From NCBI GenBank assembly GCA_905331475.1, contig CAJNYU010001698.1:41698-105697 (forward strand): 64,000 bases of DNA, written 5' to 3'. The notes below the pieces were generated by a model that ran no database searches, was not told where the DNA came from, and saw only the letters and a list, made by a program, of their open reading frames with translations. This document shows positions 9,394-24,499 of this stretch, in pieces (within the stretch, counting starts at the first letter, position 1; each line of letters opens with the position of its first letter). The translations under genes and the position numbers were made by a program. The DNA comes from Rotaria socialis. Taxonomy: Eukaryota; Rotifera; Eurotatoria; Philodinida; Philodinidae.

Positions 9394-11774
9394 AACAGTA
9401 GGGTGTGAAGCTTTTTGGGTTGATTTTCACGCATAGTTTTTCGAGACGAAGTTGCTTCAACAGAAGTTTGACGCCTTGCTTTTTTAGCTTGAAGCGATGG
9501 ATCTATCATATTTCTAATTGCTGTGAGTAGTGTGCTTCATTTTCACACCTTTAATCAATATATATATGTATATATATATATATCAAGATCTTTTCGCAAC
9601 ACAAAACTCACAACAGACTTAATACCAATCATTCATTTTCGAACTTATTTATCTTTTTAAAATATTATTAAGTGAAGACATCAAAAAATCTATTTGAAAT
9701 GAGAAAAAAATATCAATTAACTACTGAACAAATTTGAGTATATTTTCTACTACTAATTCAAAAACAAAATGCTTTTAGTCTTAGCGTAGAGAAAAGTGAT
9801 ACCTAGATCGATTTCTTTTTATGTTTCACCGCAAATATATCAGAGACGAAAACATCGCTGATGATAGATCTATGGAAGAAAACACATTATATCTTCTATT
9901 CAGACTTTACGACAAAAGAGAAAAATTCACACTTGAAATTTGATAGAATCCAATGTAGTATTCTCATTTTGTTTAAAAAAATTGGCTGGCTCAGAACAAT
10001 TCGAGAGTGTGGTATGAGCGTGACTCTTCATTTGACCAATACTGCTCAAAACAAAATTTCAGTTTTTTTATTAATAGTCTTACCGGTACCCAAAATGCAA
10101 TAGAACAATTCTAACTGTTCTCAAAAGATCGATACTTGACTGTGACTACCGTATAAGTCAGAACAGGCAAAAGGCAAAAGATAGAAAGAAAAAGTTAACC
10201 GAAGCATTTGATGTTCGATATTTTCCAGATATATTGATCTCAGAAATGAAAATAAAAATTCCAGAAACAAGAGAGCAATAGAAATGAAAATTTATCAAAA
10301 GTTTAAAACTTTGTCCCAACACTAATAAATGGAGATAAGGATCTGTGATGCTAGTGTACTCTTAATTTACTAAGATAAAATGTCTTCGTAGATCATAGTA
10401 TTCTTTTTTTTACAATACTATACAGACATTCGATATACAACTAGTTTCGAATACTTCGTTTGTTTTGTTTATACTAACATCATTGTTGTATAAAATTGTG
10501 ATACTAAAGTATTCTAACATCGTAGAATGTGTCATCGCTGTCACATTTCATAAAATATTTCAATGGACAATTCTAGATTTCTGCTGTATTTTCAACATAG
10601 TCGAGATTTTACCGATCAGATTAATAAGAGATATAAGAAAATACAGCTCCCTGTGAGAGCGATTGGCAGTTAAATTCTTTTCATAGATTCGCAAACATAA
10701 TTCATAGAATAATTTGAAATTTAAACTGCTAACAGTGGCTTATATTTCATAATATTATCGATATCAAGAAAATATTAATACAATAGTAATGCTTTTACCA
10801 CTCGTCTACATACGTTCTGTTGTAGATCATCCTATTTTTAAAAGTTTTCCTTACCAAAACAAATATTTTATTTCACATAATTAGAGGATATCAACAAAAC
10901 TTGCATTACCTAATCACAACTTCCACTTGCACAATAATTGTGAAATGCATAAACTATATATGAAGGAGTTTGAAATTATCACCAATTTCAAAATAATAAT
11001 GAAGTGAATCACGTAATTGTGATTTTTCCCTTTGATTTATAATTGAATGAATCTATTTTTTATATACACTGATATAACTGAGAAATTTTATCATTCATTT
11101 CTCATCTGACGTAGGTAGCTTTTAAAATATTATTTCAATAGAGTATTCTTAGAAGTTTCAAGGAACATCTCTCTGGTGTATATTACTTTAACCCTGCATG
11201 CGTATCTCACTAAGTCAATAAAAACAACAGAATAAAAAAGTTTCCTTTTCGTAGCACATCATTCTCTTTCTACGAGTGTTCACATTGAGACATTGTTACT
11301 CTTATTAAAGCATACATATTCAAATCTTTATTGACCCTTTTATGTAAATAAACCGATCAATTTTTTTATAAGATGACGCATTTTTTGTTATTTGCACAAA
11401 AGCAATGTCTCTGATCATGGGGAATTTTCTCAAAAAAAGTGTATCTAAAACATTACCGATAAATAAATTATGTTGAAGAAATTTTCCTAATAATCATTTG
11501 TTTCAACAGAAATTTTTGACATTCATAAATCTTAAAAGAAAATTTCTGATTGGTTGATATTGTTCATCCAATCATAAGCATCGTCAAACGAAGAAAAGTG
11601 AAAGTCCACAAATAATAAATATAACTAGGAAAGGAACAAAAAAGAAGAAGAAGAAGAAGAAACAACACTGTATGTTGAATAAACGGAGGTGTGCTAACTA
11701 TGTTATTGATTGTTTATTTTCAGATGTTTTAGTTTATGCTATTGTGAATACAAGAGCACAGAAGATTTCTTATC
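9394..11774. other. Long non-coding interval before RAD54L2
   Basis: Contains a (TA)n microsatellite at about 9558-9584 and an (AAG)n tract at about 11643-11663, close upstream of the RAD54L2-like start. ORFs in the middle have no coding character. A possible 5' UTR acceptor (tttcag at 11719-11724) precedes the start codon. Confidence 0.5.
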
Positions 11775-14700
11775 ATGAGCGATTCACCTCTTTCGGATAC
11801 ATTGGATGATCTATTAAACGATGAAGATGATGATTCCTGTTCAGATGACAATAGTCAATCGAATGAATATTCGTTATTGAAAACAAATAGTTCATCGACT
11901 AATGAATTAAAAATAAAAATAAAAAAACGTAAAAGTGAACAATCAGCAGATAGTAAACAACATAAAAGAAAAAAAAAGTCAAAAACACAGCCAACATACA
12001 TGCGTCGAAATATTCGTACTTTATTAACAAACGATAAACTACAAGATGATACATTGACAGCACTTAGAGCTGAACAAGAACGTCTTAGACGACTGGAAGA
12101 AATAAATAATTCATTTCAACCTATTTATACTCATCTACCAACATATTATAATCAAACATCGGCTCCAATAAAATCGAACGAACAAGACTGTATCGTTTTG
12201 GATGATGTGGATGACGAAGAAGATGAAACTACGAATTCATTGTCAAAAACAAAGATTGATCCAGGTTGATTATTTTGCATTTTTTATTTTATTTATTTTA
12301 TTTTGAAAATTGTTTTTAGATGAAAATATTTCAAATAAAGAAACAATAAACCCGAACGAAGATAGTAATGATTCTGATGTACAATATGTGGATAGTGATA
12401 CTGAAATTGTTAATGATAAGTTAACACAAAAATTACAAAGATTGCATCTTGATGATAGGATTAATGTTCCGGATGCGAATGGTAAATTATTTCGAATATT
12501 TTATGATTTCTATATCGTTAAGAAATCAGTTAACTGTCTGCAGTTTAGTTTTTAATTGATCTAGGATAGCTCTGGCTCGATGTTCTATTAGTTCGAATAG
12601 TGTTTTTTTAAGTGAGTCAAAACTAATACCCATAAAGAGGAAGAACACAATGTGATAAATCTTGCATGACTCATTGGCGTACAAACAGAACGATAAAGTC
12701 TTTTTTGCTATTGTGAATGTTACCGATCGTAGATTTATGAAAGAAAGAAAACATTTATTATTGATCACATGAAATTGTTTAAACTTACTGATTTCGAGAA
12801 GAATTTTTCCCAACATAAAATCGATTTGGCTAGAAACTCGAAGTATGAGTGCAAATATTAAACAGTGAATCTGCTAAATAAGAGTCACTGACAATGGTGT
12901 TCTCTGCAATATCAACTGTATCAAAGCATGTCCGAGAATAACGAAAGCTCAGTTTACATTGAGCACGTTTCATCAATAAATTTGTTTCAAAATACAAAGG
13001 CGATTTCTCATGAAAATCATTTTTAGGTATTTATCGAGAGTTGAGAATAAACTATCGAATTTTGATTTTTTTTTTTAGTAATTACAACCTGAAATCTTGC
13101 ACTTTTGATAGCTGAGTTCTCACTGTTTGCAGAGTTGCGTATCAAAATACGAGCTTCTCTAGAAAATGAAAATTTTAAAAATTCAATAGCCAAGCTGAAT
13201 CTCATTCCTTTCATTAAACTACGATGTAATCTCTATAAACAAAAATTATCATTCTAATTGAAATGTGAGAGCTTTGCCAGTAAACTGGTTGTAATCAAAA
13301 CGATATCGTCGGCTGAATTTAGCTCTCACGGTATCACGTTCCAAATGAATTAATCATCGACGTTATTTTATTAGTGAAGATGAAAAATATTTCTCATTTA
13401 TTTTTTATATATTTAGGCGACATTGTAGTTAATATTAATCATCCTACCAATGATCCTGATTTATTCGTACCGAAGCATCTTTGTCCCGTACTTAAACCGC
13501 ATCAAATTGGTGGTATACGTTTTATGTATGACAATATTGTTGAATCTCTTCAACATTTTCAAAGAACAAGAGGACTTGGTTGCATCCTTGCTCATTCCAT
13601 GGGATGTGGAAAAACTTTACAAGTAAGTTTTGGAAAAAAAACATTTTCGTTCATATTTTTTTCTAAAATTTTTATTCTATTAGGTAATTGCCTTTATTAA
13701 TACATTATTGCAACATACAATCGCTAAATCAGTTCTTATTGTGGTACCAATAAATACGATACAAAATTGGTTGAATGAATTTAATCGTTGGTGCCCATTA
13801 AATCATTCTGATATTGAATATAAACGATCATTTGAATTGTATTTAATAAATGAAACATCAAAAAAATTTACTCAGCGTGCTAAAATTGTACAAAATTGGT
13901 CTCAAACAGGAGGTGCACTTATTCTTGGTTATGAGATGTTTCGTTTAATGGTTATAAAGAAAAATTCGACAACAAAAACTAGCAAAGCCAATGCATCAAG
14001 ACCAATAACGCCTGTTGTTGTTGATCTTGAAGAAGAAGAGAAAAATTTTGAAGCAATGGAAGGTAATAAACTGTTAAGTTCTTTCAAAGAAATTCTTTAT
14101 TATGTTCAATTTAAAAGCGAACAAGAAACCCTAAAATATCTTTTAGTTATTTAGCACTTAGAGAAATTAATAACCTGATGCCTAGATGACACTTAGTCGA
14201 GCAGTTCGGCGAGTAAATAGAGATGGTTTATATTCTGTCATTAACGTTGATCTTAGTTCAAATATTTAAATGTAGGTTGAAGATGATCAAAGATATATCT
14301 TTAGATTCGATATTCATGAATATTATTATAATATTCTCGTTTTGTATCTCAATGATAGAAAACATAATTTAGCAAGTAGAAATCGAAATTTTGTGAGCAT
14401 GTTATTTACAGCCCTGATGAATGGAACTGAATTTATATTTATAAGAAATTCTAGAAAAACGTGATTCTAATTTAAAATTTATATGTTATTAGATGTTCGA
14501 AATGCATTGCTCAATCCTGATCTGATCATTTGCGATGAAGGTCATCGTATAAAAAATCATCAAGCTGGCGTTGCTATTGCCTTAAAATCAATACGAACAC
14601 AGTTAGCTTTTATTTTATAAATAATACTTTAATTCAATTATTTTTGTTTTGTTTTTCTTCTAGACGTCGTATTGTTCTCACTGGTTATCCACTTCAAAAT

Positions 14701-17700
14701 AATCTTATCGGTAAGTGAAATAATATATTGAACGTTTTCCTCAGTTATCAAAGCATTTTTCGACTGGCTTCAATTCATATCAGTAACAACCATTTAATTA
14801 ATTGTTTTAAAAATTTACAAAGTTAATATCACATATCTTTCAAAACGCCTGTTGAGTGATTCTATGACCTTTTGCATCTATGGAGTATTGAGTATAATTA
14901 TACGAAAGATATGACCCGTTAAAATCAACCTCTCTGACTGATTTGCTAGTGTCTTCCGAATTGTAATCATGTTAATAGCTTTATTTCAGACTACTTCTTA
15001 TTAATTAGCATTTCCGTAGATTTTTAAAAACAAACGAATTCGTTGATATGTTTTCTTTTAGAATATTGGTGTATGGTTGATTTTGTTCGTCCGAACTATC
15101 TGGGTAGTAAACTTGAATTTTGTAATATGTTCGAGCGTCCAATATTGAATGGACAATGTATTGATTCAACAGCGGAAGATGGAAAAATAATGCGTGCTCG
15201 TGCACATGTTTTACATAGTTTACTTGAAGGTTTTATTCAAAGGTAAAATATATCTTTTTGAATATTTAAAAAATAAAGTTTTGCATTGAAAGACGAGGCC
15301 ACGATGTTCTACAAACAGATTTACCGCCTAAAACTGAATATGTTATTCTGTTAAAATTATCGAATATACAACGACAATTATATATGAAATTTCTTGAAGC
15401 TGTTGGTGCTTTGTCAAGTTCAACGGAAAAAACTTTGAATCCACTACGAGCGTTTGCTATTTGCTGCAAAGTAAAATAATTGCTTTTTTTCCTCAAAGAA
15501 GTATTAATATAGTGAACAATTTGCTTGGTTTAGATTTGGAATCATTCTGACGTTTTATATAAATTTGTACGTGATCGGCAAGACGGTGCTGATCTTGATT
15601 TAGATTTTGACATTGAACAAAATTTGAATTCATCAAATAAGCCATTGGCAAATAAAACAAGATCAACTAGTCGTTTAGCTTTGAACAATCGTGCATCACC
15701 ACAAACTTTAACGGTGAATAATCCTTATGAACCACAAGGAGTTATGTTTTCTATGGAAAAAAAAGAATTTGATTATGACTTTGTAAGAATTTCTTTTGAT
15801 TATGTTTAATGAAATATTCTATGTTTTTATAACATTAAGGCTAATGCAATTTTGAATTCATATGTATGCGGACAATTATGCAATGGAGTTAAATTTCAAC
15901 TAGCTTTAGCTATATTGGAATTATGTGTTCAAGCTGGCGATAAAGTACTCATATTTAGGTATGCGTTAATTCTGTGTTGTTTTAAATGCCAAATTAAATA
16001 TTTTTTTTTGCTATCAGTCAAAGTTTATTATCGTTGAATAAACTTGAAGAATTTCTCAGTCAACGCATTATACCAAATACAGATAAAAAATGGGAGAAAA
16101 ATACCAATTATTATCGTAAGTTATATGCTTTTTCTATCGGCGGAAATGTTTTGTTAGTAATCAAGAAGCTTGACTGATGGAAAGATGAAGCTCATGATTG
16201 TCAAGAATAAATAGTTAGAAAGATATCATTTACTTGTCTCTGATACAATCGCCGTTAGGTGTTAATGTCAATCTGACATTTGACAAGTTTACCCAACAGG
16301 CAGATAATAATAGTGTTTAGTATGACATGCTAAAGGCAGTGAAGAAGACGAGGAGTATCAAAAATATATGACTGAAGTCGTTGTTATGTATATTTACGCA
16401 TGCTAACATTCAGAAGATAAATTATTTGCATTTTATCTCGCACTGCAGTCAAACAACGTAAACAGATGAGTTAGATCTTTGACGAATTGAAAATCAAAAT
16501 TTCTAATAATTTGATTTGACTGGTCGATTTAATTGGAAGGACAAGGTGCATTGTAAAAATGTTTATTGAAGTTTACGATCAAGGGAAAATATAGTCGGCT
16601 GGATAGTTTCAAGACCCTTTTATAACTATTTTTATTTTACCATTTTGTTTTTGTCAGGACTTGATGGCGGTACAAGTGGTCTGGAACGTGAAAAATTAAT
16701 TAATGCATTTAATACACTGAATTCAAATGCAAAATTATTTTTACTTTCTACCAGGTAAAATAGAACTGAATATTTAAATATAAGAATAATGTTTTTATTT
16801 TAATCAGAGCCGGGTGTCTGGGCATAAATTTAATTGCGGCTAATCGTGTTATTGTAATGGATGTTTCATGGAATCCGTGTCTCGATGCTCAAGCTGTTTG
16901 TCGTGTTTATCGTTATGGACAAAAGAGACATTGTTATATATATCGATTGATTGCTGATTTCACTATGGAAAAACGTATTTATGATCGGCAAATAGCAAAA
17001 CAGGGAATGGCAGATCGTGTTGTTGATGAATTACAACCACAAAATCCATTTACAAAAAATGAAGTGGAAAATCTTTTACATTTTGCAGTAAAAATTTATT
17101 GTTTAGACAAAATAAGAAGATTTAAGTTTTCCTTTTTTTTCATTTAGGCTGAAGAAGAATTACCTGCTGCTGATTTAGTAACGAAAATTCATGAAATTAC
17201 TGATGATCCGATTCTAATATCGGCTTGTAAACAATATGCTCAATCAATAACTAAAATTCCGTTCACACACGAATCTCTTTTATCCGATCGAAAAGAATAT
17301 CAATTAACATCAGCTGAAAAACGACGTGCTGAAAAAGAGTATCACGAAGAAAAACGTATGAATAGTTTTTCATATCGTTCAAGATTACAACCATCTCGAT
17401 CGTAAATAAGACATTTTTTGAGTTTATTAATCTTTTATTTCATTTTCTTTTAGTTATTCTCGATTGTTTAACGGACATGAACCACGTTCATTTCTTCATA
17501 CGTCACCTTCAACATCTGTGCTTGATCCTCATTTTCCACTATATCAACAGATACGACCAACAGCATCAATGACACCATTACCATATCATATACAACAACA
17601 ATCAACCGATAGAAAATTAGAACAATTAAAACAACATGGAATATCCGTGGAACAAATTGTACTTCGAAGTCGTAAGTATTTGGATGCCGGTGAAAATCAT

Positions 17701-18846
17701 GAAGAGACACACATTCGTTATATTTGAGTTTCCAGTTTCAAATGACTTTTCGCTACTTCAGAGATCACTAGCGTTTTCTTTCTCATACAGTCTATCTGAG
17801 TATTTTGTTTAATTGTCATATTCTAAGCAGCTGTTGTTGATATATTTAAATTGCTAGGCTGATTTAGTACTCAACGGACATCATGATTAAGTAGTTATTT
17901 TGTTCAACAGAAGCTACGTTCAAATCTTTCGTTCATTAAACATAGAATGATCCTGGTTACATGACTAAGAAGTGCTTGTATCAGCTTACTCGGCTGGAAG
18001 CAAGTCAAGTTATGACACTTTATGATTATTTAGGGCATATAGGGCATAAATGAACGTTGTGCTAGATTGCCATTCTATCTAGTTAACAGCAACAAACGAA
18101 AGCCAAGCGGTGGATGTTTTGTTTCTCTATTTCTGTTTCTCAGCATTGAAATTCAATTACTCATGATCTTTGTATTCTTGCGAATTGCTAAACGTATTTT
18201 GTCGATATAGATGATTATTTTATCTGCTTAATTTAGCTTTGGAAGTTCAATTGAATCCATCAGAACGTGAACTTATTCCAGCTGGTGTAAACATTCATCT
18301 AATAAAAGCATCTCGAGGTTCATACATTCGAACACCTGATGGTAAATTTTTTGCTATTCGTCAAACACAAACGCCATCAACAAATGGTTCGAAAATATTA
18401 CCAATGCCTCCGCCTGCTATTCCGCCTCCACCACCACCATCACTACGGTCATTTTCAAATCCAATAGATCAATATTTATTTGGTAAATTAAAATGAAAGC
18501 AACGTTACGCCTATTTCTAATTGCATACTATTTAGATTCATCGCACATGTTATCTTCAACCTCATTGCCAATGAATGATACACATAATTTAACTGATGAA
18601 ATAGATCTTTTAGTTGATGAGACATCATCAAATACTTCTGGTACTCCACTGGCTCCATTATTATCAACATCCTCATCTGCTTTCGAAAATTTATCATCTT
18701 GGCATAATGATTATTTTCAACAGAATAATTTCTATTCAGATTTTTTTCCAAATGACTCAACTCTGGCTATGTTATCATCTTCGAACAATATTGAGACTGA
18801 TAACAGTAAGAATAATTTCACATCCAATCCTTTAGCATTCATGTAA
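11775..18846 (+). CDS. RAD54L2: RAD54L2/ARIP4-like SNF2 chromatin remodeller
   Basis: Seventeen exons: 11775-12264, 12320-12481, 13417-13622, 13684-14062, 14493-14601, 14664-14710, 15062-15242, 15293-15470, 15534-15782, 15840-15958, 16018-16115, 16658-16754, 16808-17087, 17148-17401, 17454-17671, 18237-18482, 18536-18846. Phases agree and the sum is 3624 nt (1207 aa; human ARIP4 is about 1470). An acidic/basic N-terminus precedes the helicase. Walker A is AHSMGCGKT near 275-283, with Cys where vertebrates have Leu. The Walker B box is DEGH near 427, characteristic of the ATRX/ARIP4 branch. Then TGYPLQNN, and motif [16 protein letters not shown] near 800. The QISKQGM-like segment and Pro-rich tail match ARIP4. 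It is a nuclear ATP-driven DNA translocase. Confidence 0.93.
12526..13370 (-). pseudogene. Antisense coding-like debris inside RAD54L2 intron 2
   Basis: The 935-nt second intron of the RAD54L2-like gene has, on the opposite strand, several protein-like blocks: about 13345-13260 ([18 protein letters not shown]), 13240-13070 ([17 protein letters not shown]), 13010-12830 ([17 protein letters not shown]) and 12816-12526. Stops or frame changes separate all of them, and no consistent splice path joins them. They may be a decayed gene or element inserted in the intron. In DNA this AT-rich, open stretches of 40-60 codons also occur by chance, so confidence is low. Confidence 0.28.
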
Positions 18847-21340
18847 AATTATTTTTCTTTGTCTTGCATCGTTCGTATTTCTTTACGGAAATTAATTTCA
18901 ACGTTGCGTTTGTAGAATTTATTTTTCATGTGTCATCAGTCGAATAAATATATACAGATCTAGGCCTATATATTATTGTTGTTTTTCTTCGTCTTAAACT
19001 TTTGTTTGTTATTTCTTGTAATGTGCCGTATTTATGGTTTCTTTTTCTTTTTTTCTTCATAACGAAAGACAGAAAGCTAAAATATAAATATACACAAGGA
19101 TATGTATATACAGAAACTAAATGAATTTTTTGAAATATACGAACATATAACTATTTAAATAATATTCTGTATGGTATCATAGCAATGTTGGCAAATAGAA
19201 CACTACAGAGATTTAGAAGTCATGGATATGTATAATTGTACTAGAACTACTAGTACTAGAGATCTTCTATGGAAGACAAATTTGTCGAAAAATCAATTTT
19301 TATATTTATGGATAATTAGAAACTTTGCACGATTGCTATCAAATTTTTGGAATTCAAATAAAATGCTCAAAATCGGCGGTTGATCACAATAAATATACTG
19401 ACGTTGTTCACACTTTTTACCAAGAAATTTGAACGTTTTTATTTCGAATTTCTTTCCAATTGTGTGAACATTGTCCGTTTATCTATAGAAATTTGTTGAT
19501 ATGGAAATAAATATGTTCAAATTAAACTTTATGGCGATATCTGAATCAAGTCTTTGTACGGATACAAAAAATAAATAGCATAAAAATCTTGAAAAAGTGT
19601 CAGCGTTACTGCTAAGTTCATTCAGAAAAGCTGCAAAAACTGATATTTCTCAATCAAAACAGAGCACAGAAAAAAATTCTACATATCTATAATTTTTTAT
19701 GAAAAATCCTATACTTCAAAGTACCATGATCGAATGCGAATTTCTAGTTTTTAAAAAATTCGAAACCTCAAACTAGGCTGAACAAGAGAAGCTAATCAAA
19801 CTACACTTTGTCAACGAATTACACATACAACTGTAGATACCACATGAACCGCGCCCTTGATTCACATTCACATTCGCTCATACTGTTTTATCCAGATTTC
19901 ACTTTTTTAACTGTTCACAAAAAAAAGAGTTCTAATTTCAAGAAAATGTTCTTTTATTTATTTCGCAGAGTATATATAATAAAAAGTTGCCTATCATCCG
20001 GAATGCTTTTATACTTTCTAGAAGGTAATAGAGACTGTCTTAACGGAAATCAGTATTCTATCTATTTCATTCGTAGTAGAAGAACACTCCTGTATACTCG
20101 CGTTTTTTTCAAAAAATGTTGTCACAAAGCTTGAATGTAAACGATGTTGTACATGTGTTACTGCAAGTATGATATTAACGATTATTTATCATGCTTATGA
20201 TATCATTTTTATATATTTCATATAACTTAGTTTCGTAGCTCGATTTAATTCCGCTGCATCGTTTTAAATTACTTTAACATATCAAGATACGTTTTGTTGA
20301 TTTATTCTTGATGATATTTTTTATTTTTCTACGATACTAGTCTGTCTTTATATTTTCGTCAGTATTGTGATATTGATTCTTGTAGTTCCCCGCATACTGA
20401 GTCATGATTGAAATATTATATCATATATTCAATATCTTGACAGAACGCAAGTCTGTCTACTTATTTCATTTTTCCTATGCATCAGATTGATTATTCCGTC
20501 GCCTTTTTCTTTTTTTTCAATACAAAATGAGCTTGAACATATCTAAGGAATTAGATTCTATGTGATTATTCGACCAAAACATATCTATGAATGAAACTAT
20601 CTCATAAATTTTTAAAATAAAATGATCAAAACCTTCTAAATTAGGCAGTTCGGCTTTTACTGACTTTGCAAAACAAGCAATTTCATAAAAAAACAAACAA
20701 AAGTACATATATGTCTCAAAATCATTGGAATTCCGGAACTCATATCTAAAATTCGTTTCAAGATTTTAAAGTGGCACTGAGCACCATTTTTTTACAATGA
20801 CGAATTCAAGTGCAAACTGTAGACATCAATTATAGTATAAAAATATGCACAAAAAGAACATGACTTTGTAAAATTGGAATAAACGAAATCATGTCTAGTC
20901 TGGAAAAAAAGACTTAATATGAAATATGAGCCCTATAAAAACTGTGTACTATGAAAACGAACACTGACAATAAGCTAATTAAAAATACAAATATCATGCG
21001 GATAGTTTTGCTATTCATCTCTAAAATCATGTAAAACGGCGCTTCACTGTTTCCTGATTTTATAAACTTGATATTTTTAAGGATTATCATCTACATGAAG
21101 ATCAAATAATCCACTTACCGTAGGTATATATATTGTGTAATGTTGAAATATTTCACTTGGAATTTATTGCTCGAGGTAGTTTTTGTTTTATTGCGCATTA
21201 AGGGAAGTCTAGAAAACAGCAACATACCCATTGTGTTTTCCCCGGTCATCGAATCAAGACACTTACAAAGTAGCTATAGCTGTATTTTTTATTCGTATTG
21301 ATGTCTTCTTTCAAATGGTAGGAAAATCAACTTTGGCGCG
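18847..21340. other. Intergenic interval, RAD54L2 to adhesion GPCR
   Basis: An AATAAA at 18943-18948, 97 nt past the RAD54L2-like stop, is a likely poly(A) signal. The rest is AT-rich. The longest ORF (19808-20134) is rich in Phe/Tyr/Ser/Lys as expected by chance. The promoter of the downstream receptor should be near 21200-21340. Confidence 0.5.
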
Positions 21341-24300
21341 ATGAATATAATTCAACTGTTCTATTTGATAATTATGATCTACAATCAAATCGTAGTGCAA
21401 TCGAAATTAGAGTTTCCACAAGAAAATAATGAAAAAATATTATTTGCTCGTTATGAACAATCGGTATCACGCGATTACGTGCGACAAATGAGACGTGTTG
21501 ATAACGAGAAAGCAAGTAAGATTATTTCAATTTTTGCTTTATTGAAAGACGAAAACTTACATTTTAGTAAAATCAGCAACTTATTCAACGATGGGCGATA
21601 CAGCTATAACAGCGCATGCAAGTGAGATTTAGGACGAAATAATGTTTAGGAAGAAATTTTACATTATATGAATGAATTCTGAAGTCTCTTTAAATTCTAT
21701 CGAATCGATTCGTATGATTGAATCAACAGCAAGTTCAAGTTTTGCATCTATTTCCTATAGAAATAAGCCATAATTACTTAGATTGATGATTAACACTTGT
21801 TTTCATTTGTACAGACTGTTCACCGAGTACCGATAGTGCGACAATAAAATTAGGTACTCGTGATGGCTCTTCGTCTACTAGAATACCGGATAACCAAATG
21901 TATTCTATCTTGGATGACATTTTTCATAATAGAAAAATTAAGTCAATCTATCTTTCCTCAAAAGATTACGTAAATTATGCAATTTGATTTATAGAATATA
22001 GAAAAGAACACTCAATTTATTATTCTAATATTCATACTGACACCGAGAAAAACTATGAAAAGCAAATTTGCGAAATACTGGACCGCGTCTTTTACAGTAT
22101 TCCTTATCCCTTCTCAAAATCTTTCGTATATATTCATAAGTTTAGCTCATATCTCTAGAGCAACAAAATCACAACAAGTACGTATTTATAAAGAAAAACC
22201 ATCATTTAATATTCGCATACATTCACCACGATAAAGTGACCTTATCCTAGATAGACCAGTCAAAGCTGAGCATATTATTTCGTTCTTTCGTCGTTTGTAT
22301 AATGTTTCGTTTGAGTTTTACTTTGAACAACTATTTGCCCATGAAAATTGACACGTCTATGATGACAACATAACATGTACCATTTGTTGTTAATTGAACA
22401 TGCGTTTCTACCGTATGTAACCGAGCGACTGATAAAATAATCGCCCTGACAACTACACAAAGACTGATTCCTGAATCTACACCCGTGCTGTACTTACAAC
22501 TGAAAGTAAAAACTCAATAGTTTTTGTTGAATTTACAGGTGCAGCAGGTACTAGTGAAATTACAAGTACAACTGCATCAAACACAGTTGAAGCTACAACA
22601 TCTACTGGAACAAGTTTCAAGTGGAGTACTACTCGGGATCCAAACTTCTGCCAAAATGCATCACATTTCTTCCAAAGCGGCCAATGTAGAGAAAGGAATA
22701 CAACTAGGGTACGAGATTATATACAGACCTTTTTGGTAGGATCAGTTCTTTACTTCTAGGAAAATGCGATAAATACTCTGCAGAATACTACAGATCCTAG
22801 TGTCATTGCCGCGGGACTTTCGTCATATATAAGTGCAGTGACTGATTCAAATGTATCATCGACTTCACAAAATACTTTAACCGTAGATAAAATTGATAAT
22901 TATCTTACTATTATAAACAGTACAGATTTAACAAAACAGACCACTGACTCCATCCTTGTGGCAAAGTCAGTAGAACAAGAAAATAGTACAATCGTTGTAG
23001 GTGCATCATTCACAACTGGTGTTGGCGGCAAAGTTATCGATTCATCAAATATAAACAATGTGAATACGCCGAATGTTTCAGCAGCAGCTATACTTAGTAA
23101 GCAATCTTTAATCGGTGTCCGCTCGTTAAATGTGCTAATATTTGATAAACCTACTACGTACATAAATGTAGACAACACAACAAATAAAACACTTGCATCA
23201 TCCATTATCATGGTGGCATTGCGAAGAAATGATGCGACATCAGCTCCGATTGACATATCTCTTTATTTTAAAGTTTTATCGGATTTTGAACCTAAGATTG
23301 CCGCAGATTATTTTTGTTCCTTCTATGATACAAGCAATCACATATGGAATGAATCTGGTTGTACAAAACCTGCTTATGATGAGCAATTCAAACGATATGA
23401 GTGCCGTTGCAATCATACTACTACATTCGCTCTTGTTTGGTTGCCTAAGACACGTCTTACCCGTTACCTTAATTCACAAGATATTGCATCTTTGGTATTT
23501 CAATCAATTTCAATTTTATGCTTTCTTGCGGTTGTGCTTCATACAATTTTGACACGAATTCAAAATCCAATAATGAGTTTACAAACATATGATTTACTCC
23601 CGTTGATGTCATATGCGGCAACAATGATTGTTTTTATTTTCTTCATTGCTCTTGCAATGACAACTTACGCAAAAACATCTTCGGAAGATCAAACAAGTTG
23701 TTTCCTAAGTTCAAGTGTTTTAATGTTTTTCGTTTATTTCTTTTTAATTTTCATGTTTTGCATCAAGACGAGTGTTGCATATTTTAATTATTTACGGTTC
23801 GTTCGTTTATTTCCTGCACCATCATATCGACGATTGTTTATCATGATTTTGATTTCATTTTTTATATCTATTATATGGGTCAGTGTCGCAGCTGGACTTA
23901 ATTCCAATCCATCATACAACATTACTCAATTGTATCCGTATAAACTTTGTTGGTTTACTCGCGATGTTATTTACTACTTTCTAACCATACCTGTTGGTGT
24001 CTTCCTTTTCTTGAATATCTTAATATTCATTCTTGTAGCTCATCGTATAATCGAACACGTCAGAAATGCAACATCACCTCATCAATCATATGAACGAATG
24101 AAACGATGTGTGATTATTTTACTTTTATCCAGTGTTACACAAGGCATTGGTTGGCTTTTCGGCCCATTTCTTACAATTGTCGATGAAAAAGCGGGCAATA
24201 TTTTAGGCTGGTTTTTTATTATTTTCAACGGATTGGAAGGTCTATGGATTATTTTGTTATATTTAATAATTCGATCACAACATTCAGACGAACAAAACCG

Positions 24301-24499
24301 TAAATTAGGAGCCGGAAAATTACAGAACGAAAATGACTCAACGCTGCATACATACAAAAAACCTGTTGAGCAAGAGAATAAAAATGAAGTTAATAACATA
24401 AGAATGGAAATGCCAGTTCAAGATCAGAGTAAGGAAAAACAGACTACAGATTCATCTGATCAGTTTCATGACCAAACGGCAAACTACTATTATCAATAG
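21341..24499 (+). CDS. Adhesion-class GPCR with GAIN/GPS and 7TM
   Basis: Model of four exons: 21341-21515, 21815-21853, 22539-22708, 22760-24499, total 2124 nt, 707 aa. An N-terminal signal peptide (IIQLFYLIIMIYN) is followed by a Thr/Ser-rich stretch, then a GAIN-like beta-rich region. The GPS has Cys-Trp-Gly-Cys spacing and CRCNHTTTFAL, so the His-x-Thr self-cleavage triad is intact. Seven hydrophobic helices follow, about residues 390-640, including the WLFGPF helix typical of adhesion/secretin receptors. The tail is Lys/Glu/Gln-rich and ends YYYQ. It lacks recognisable extracellular adhesion modules. The small second exon and the 685-nt intron after it are the least certain parts; more exons may exist there. 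AATAAA at 24540 supports the 3' end. Confidence 0.87.

Noticed and set aside
19808-20134. 108-codon plus-strand ORF
   Set aside because: Composition is what random AT-rich sequence gives; there are no splice partners and no motif.
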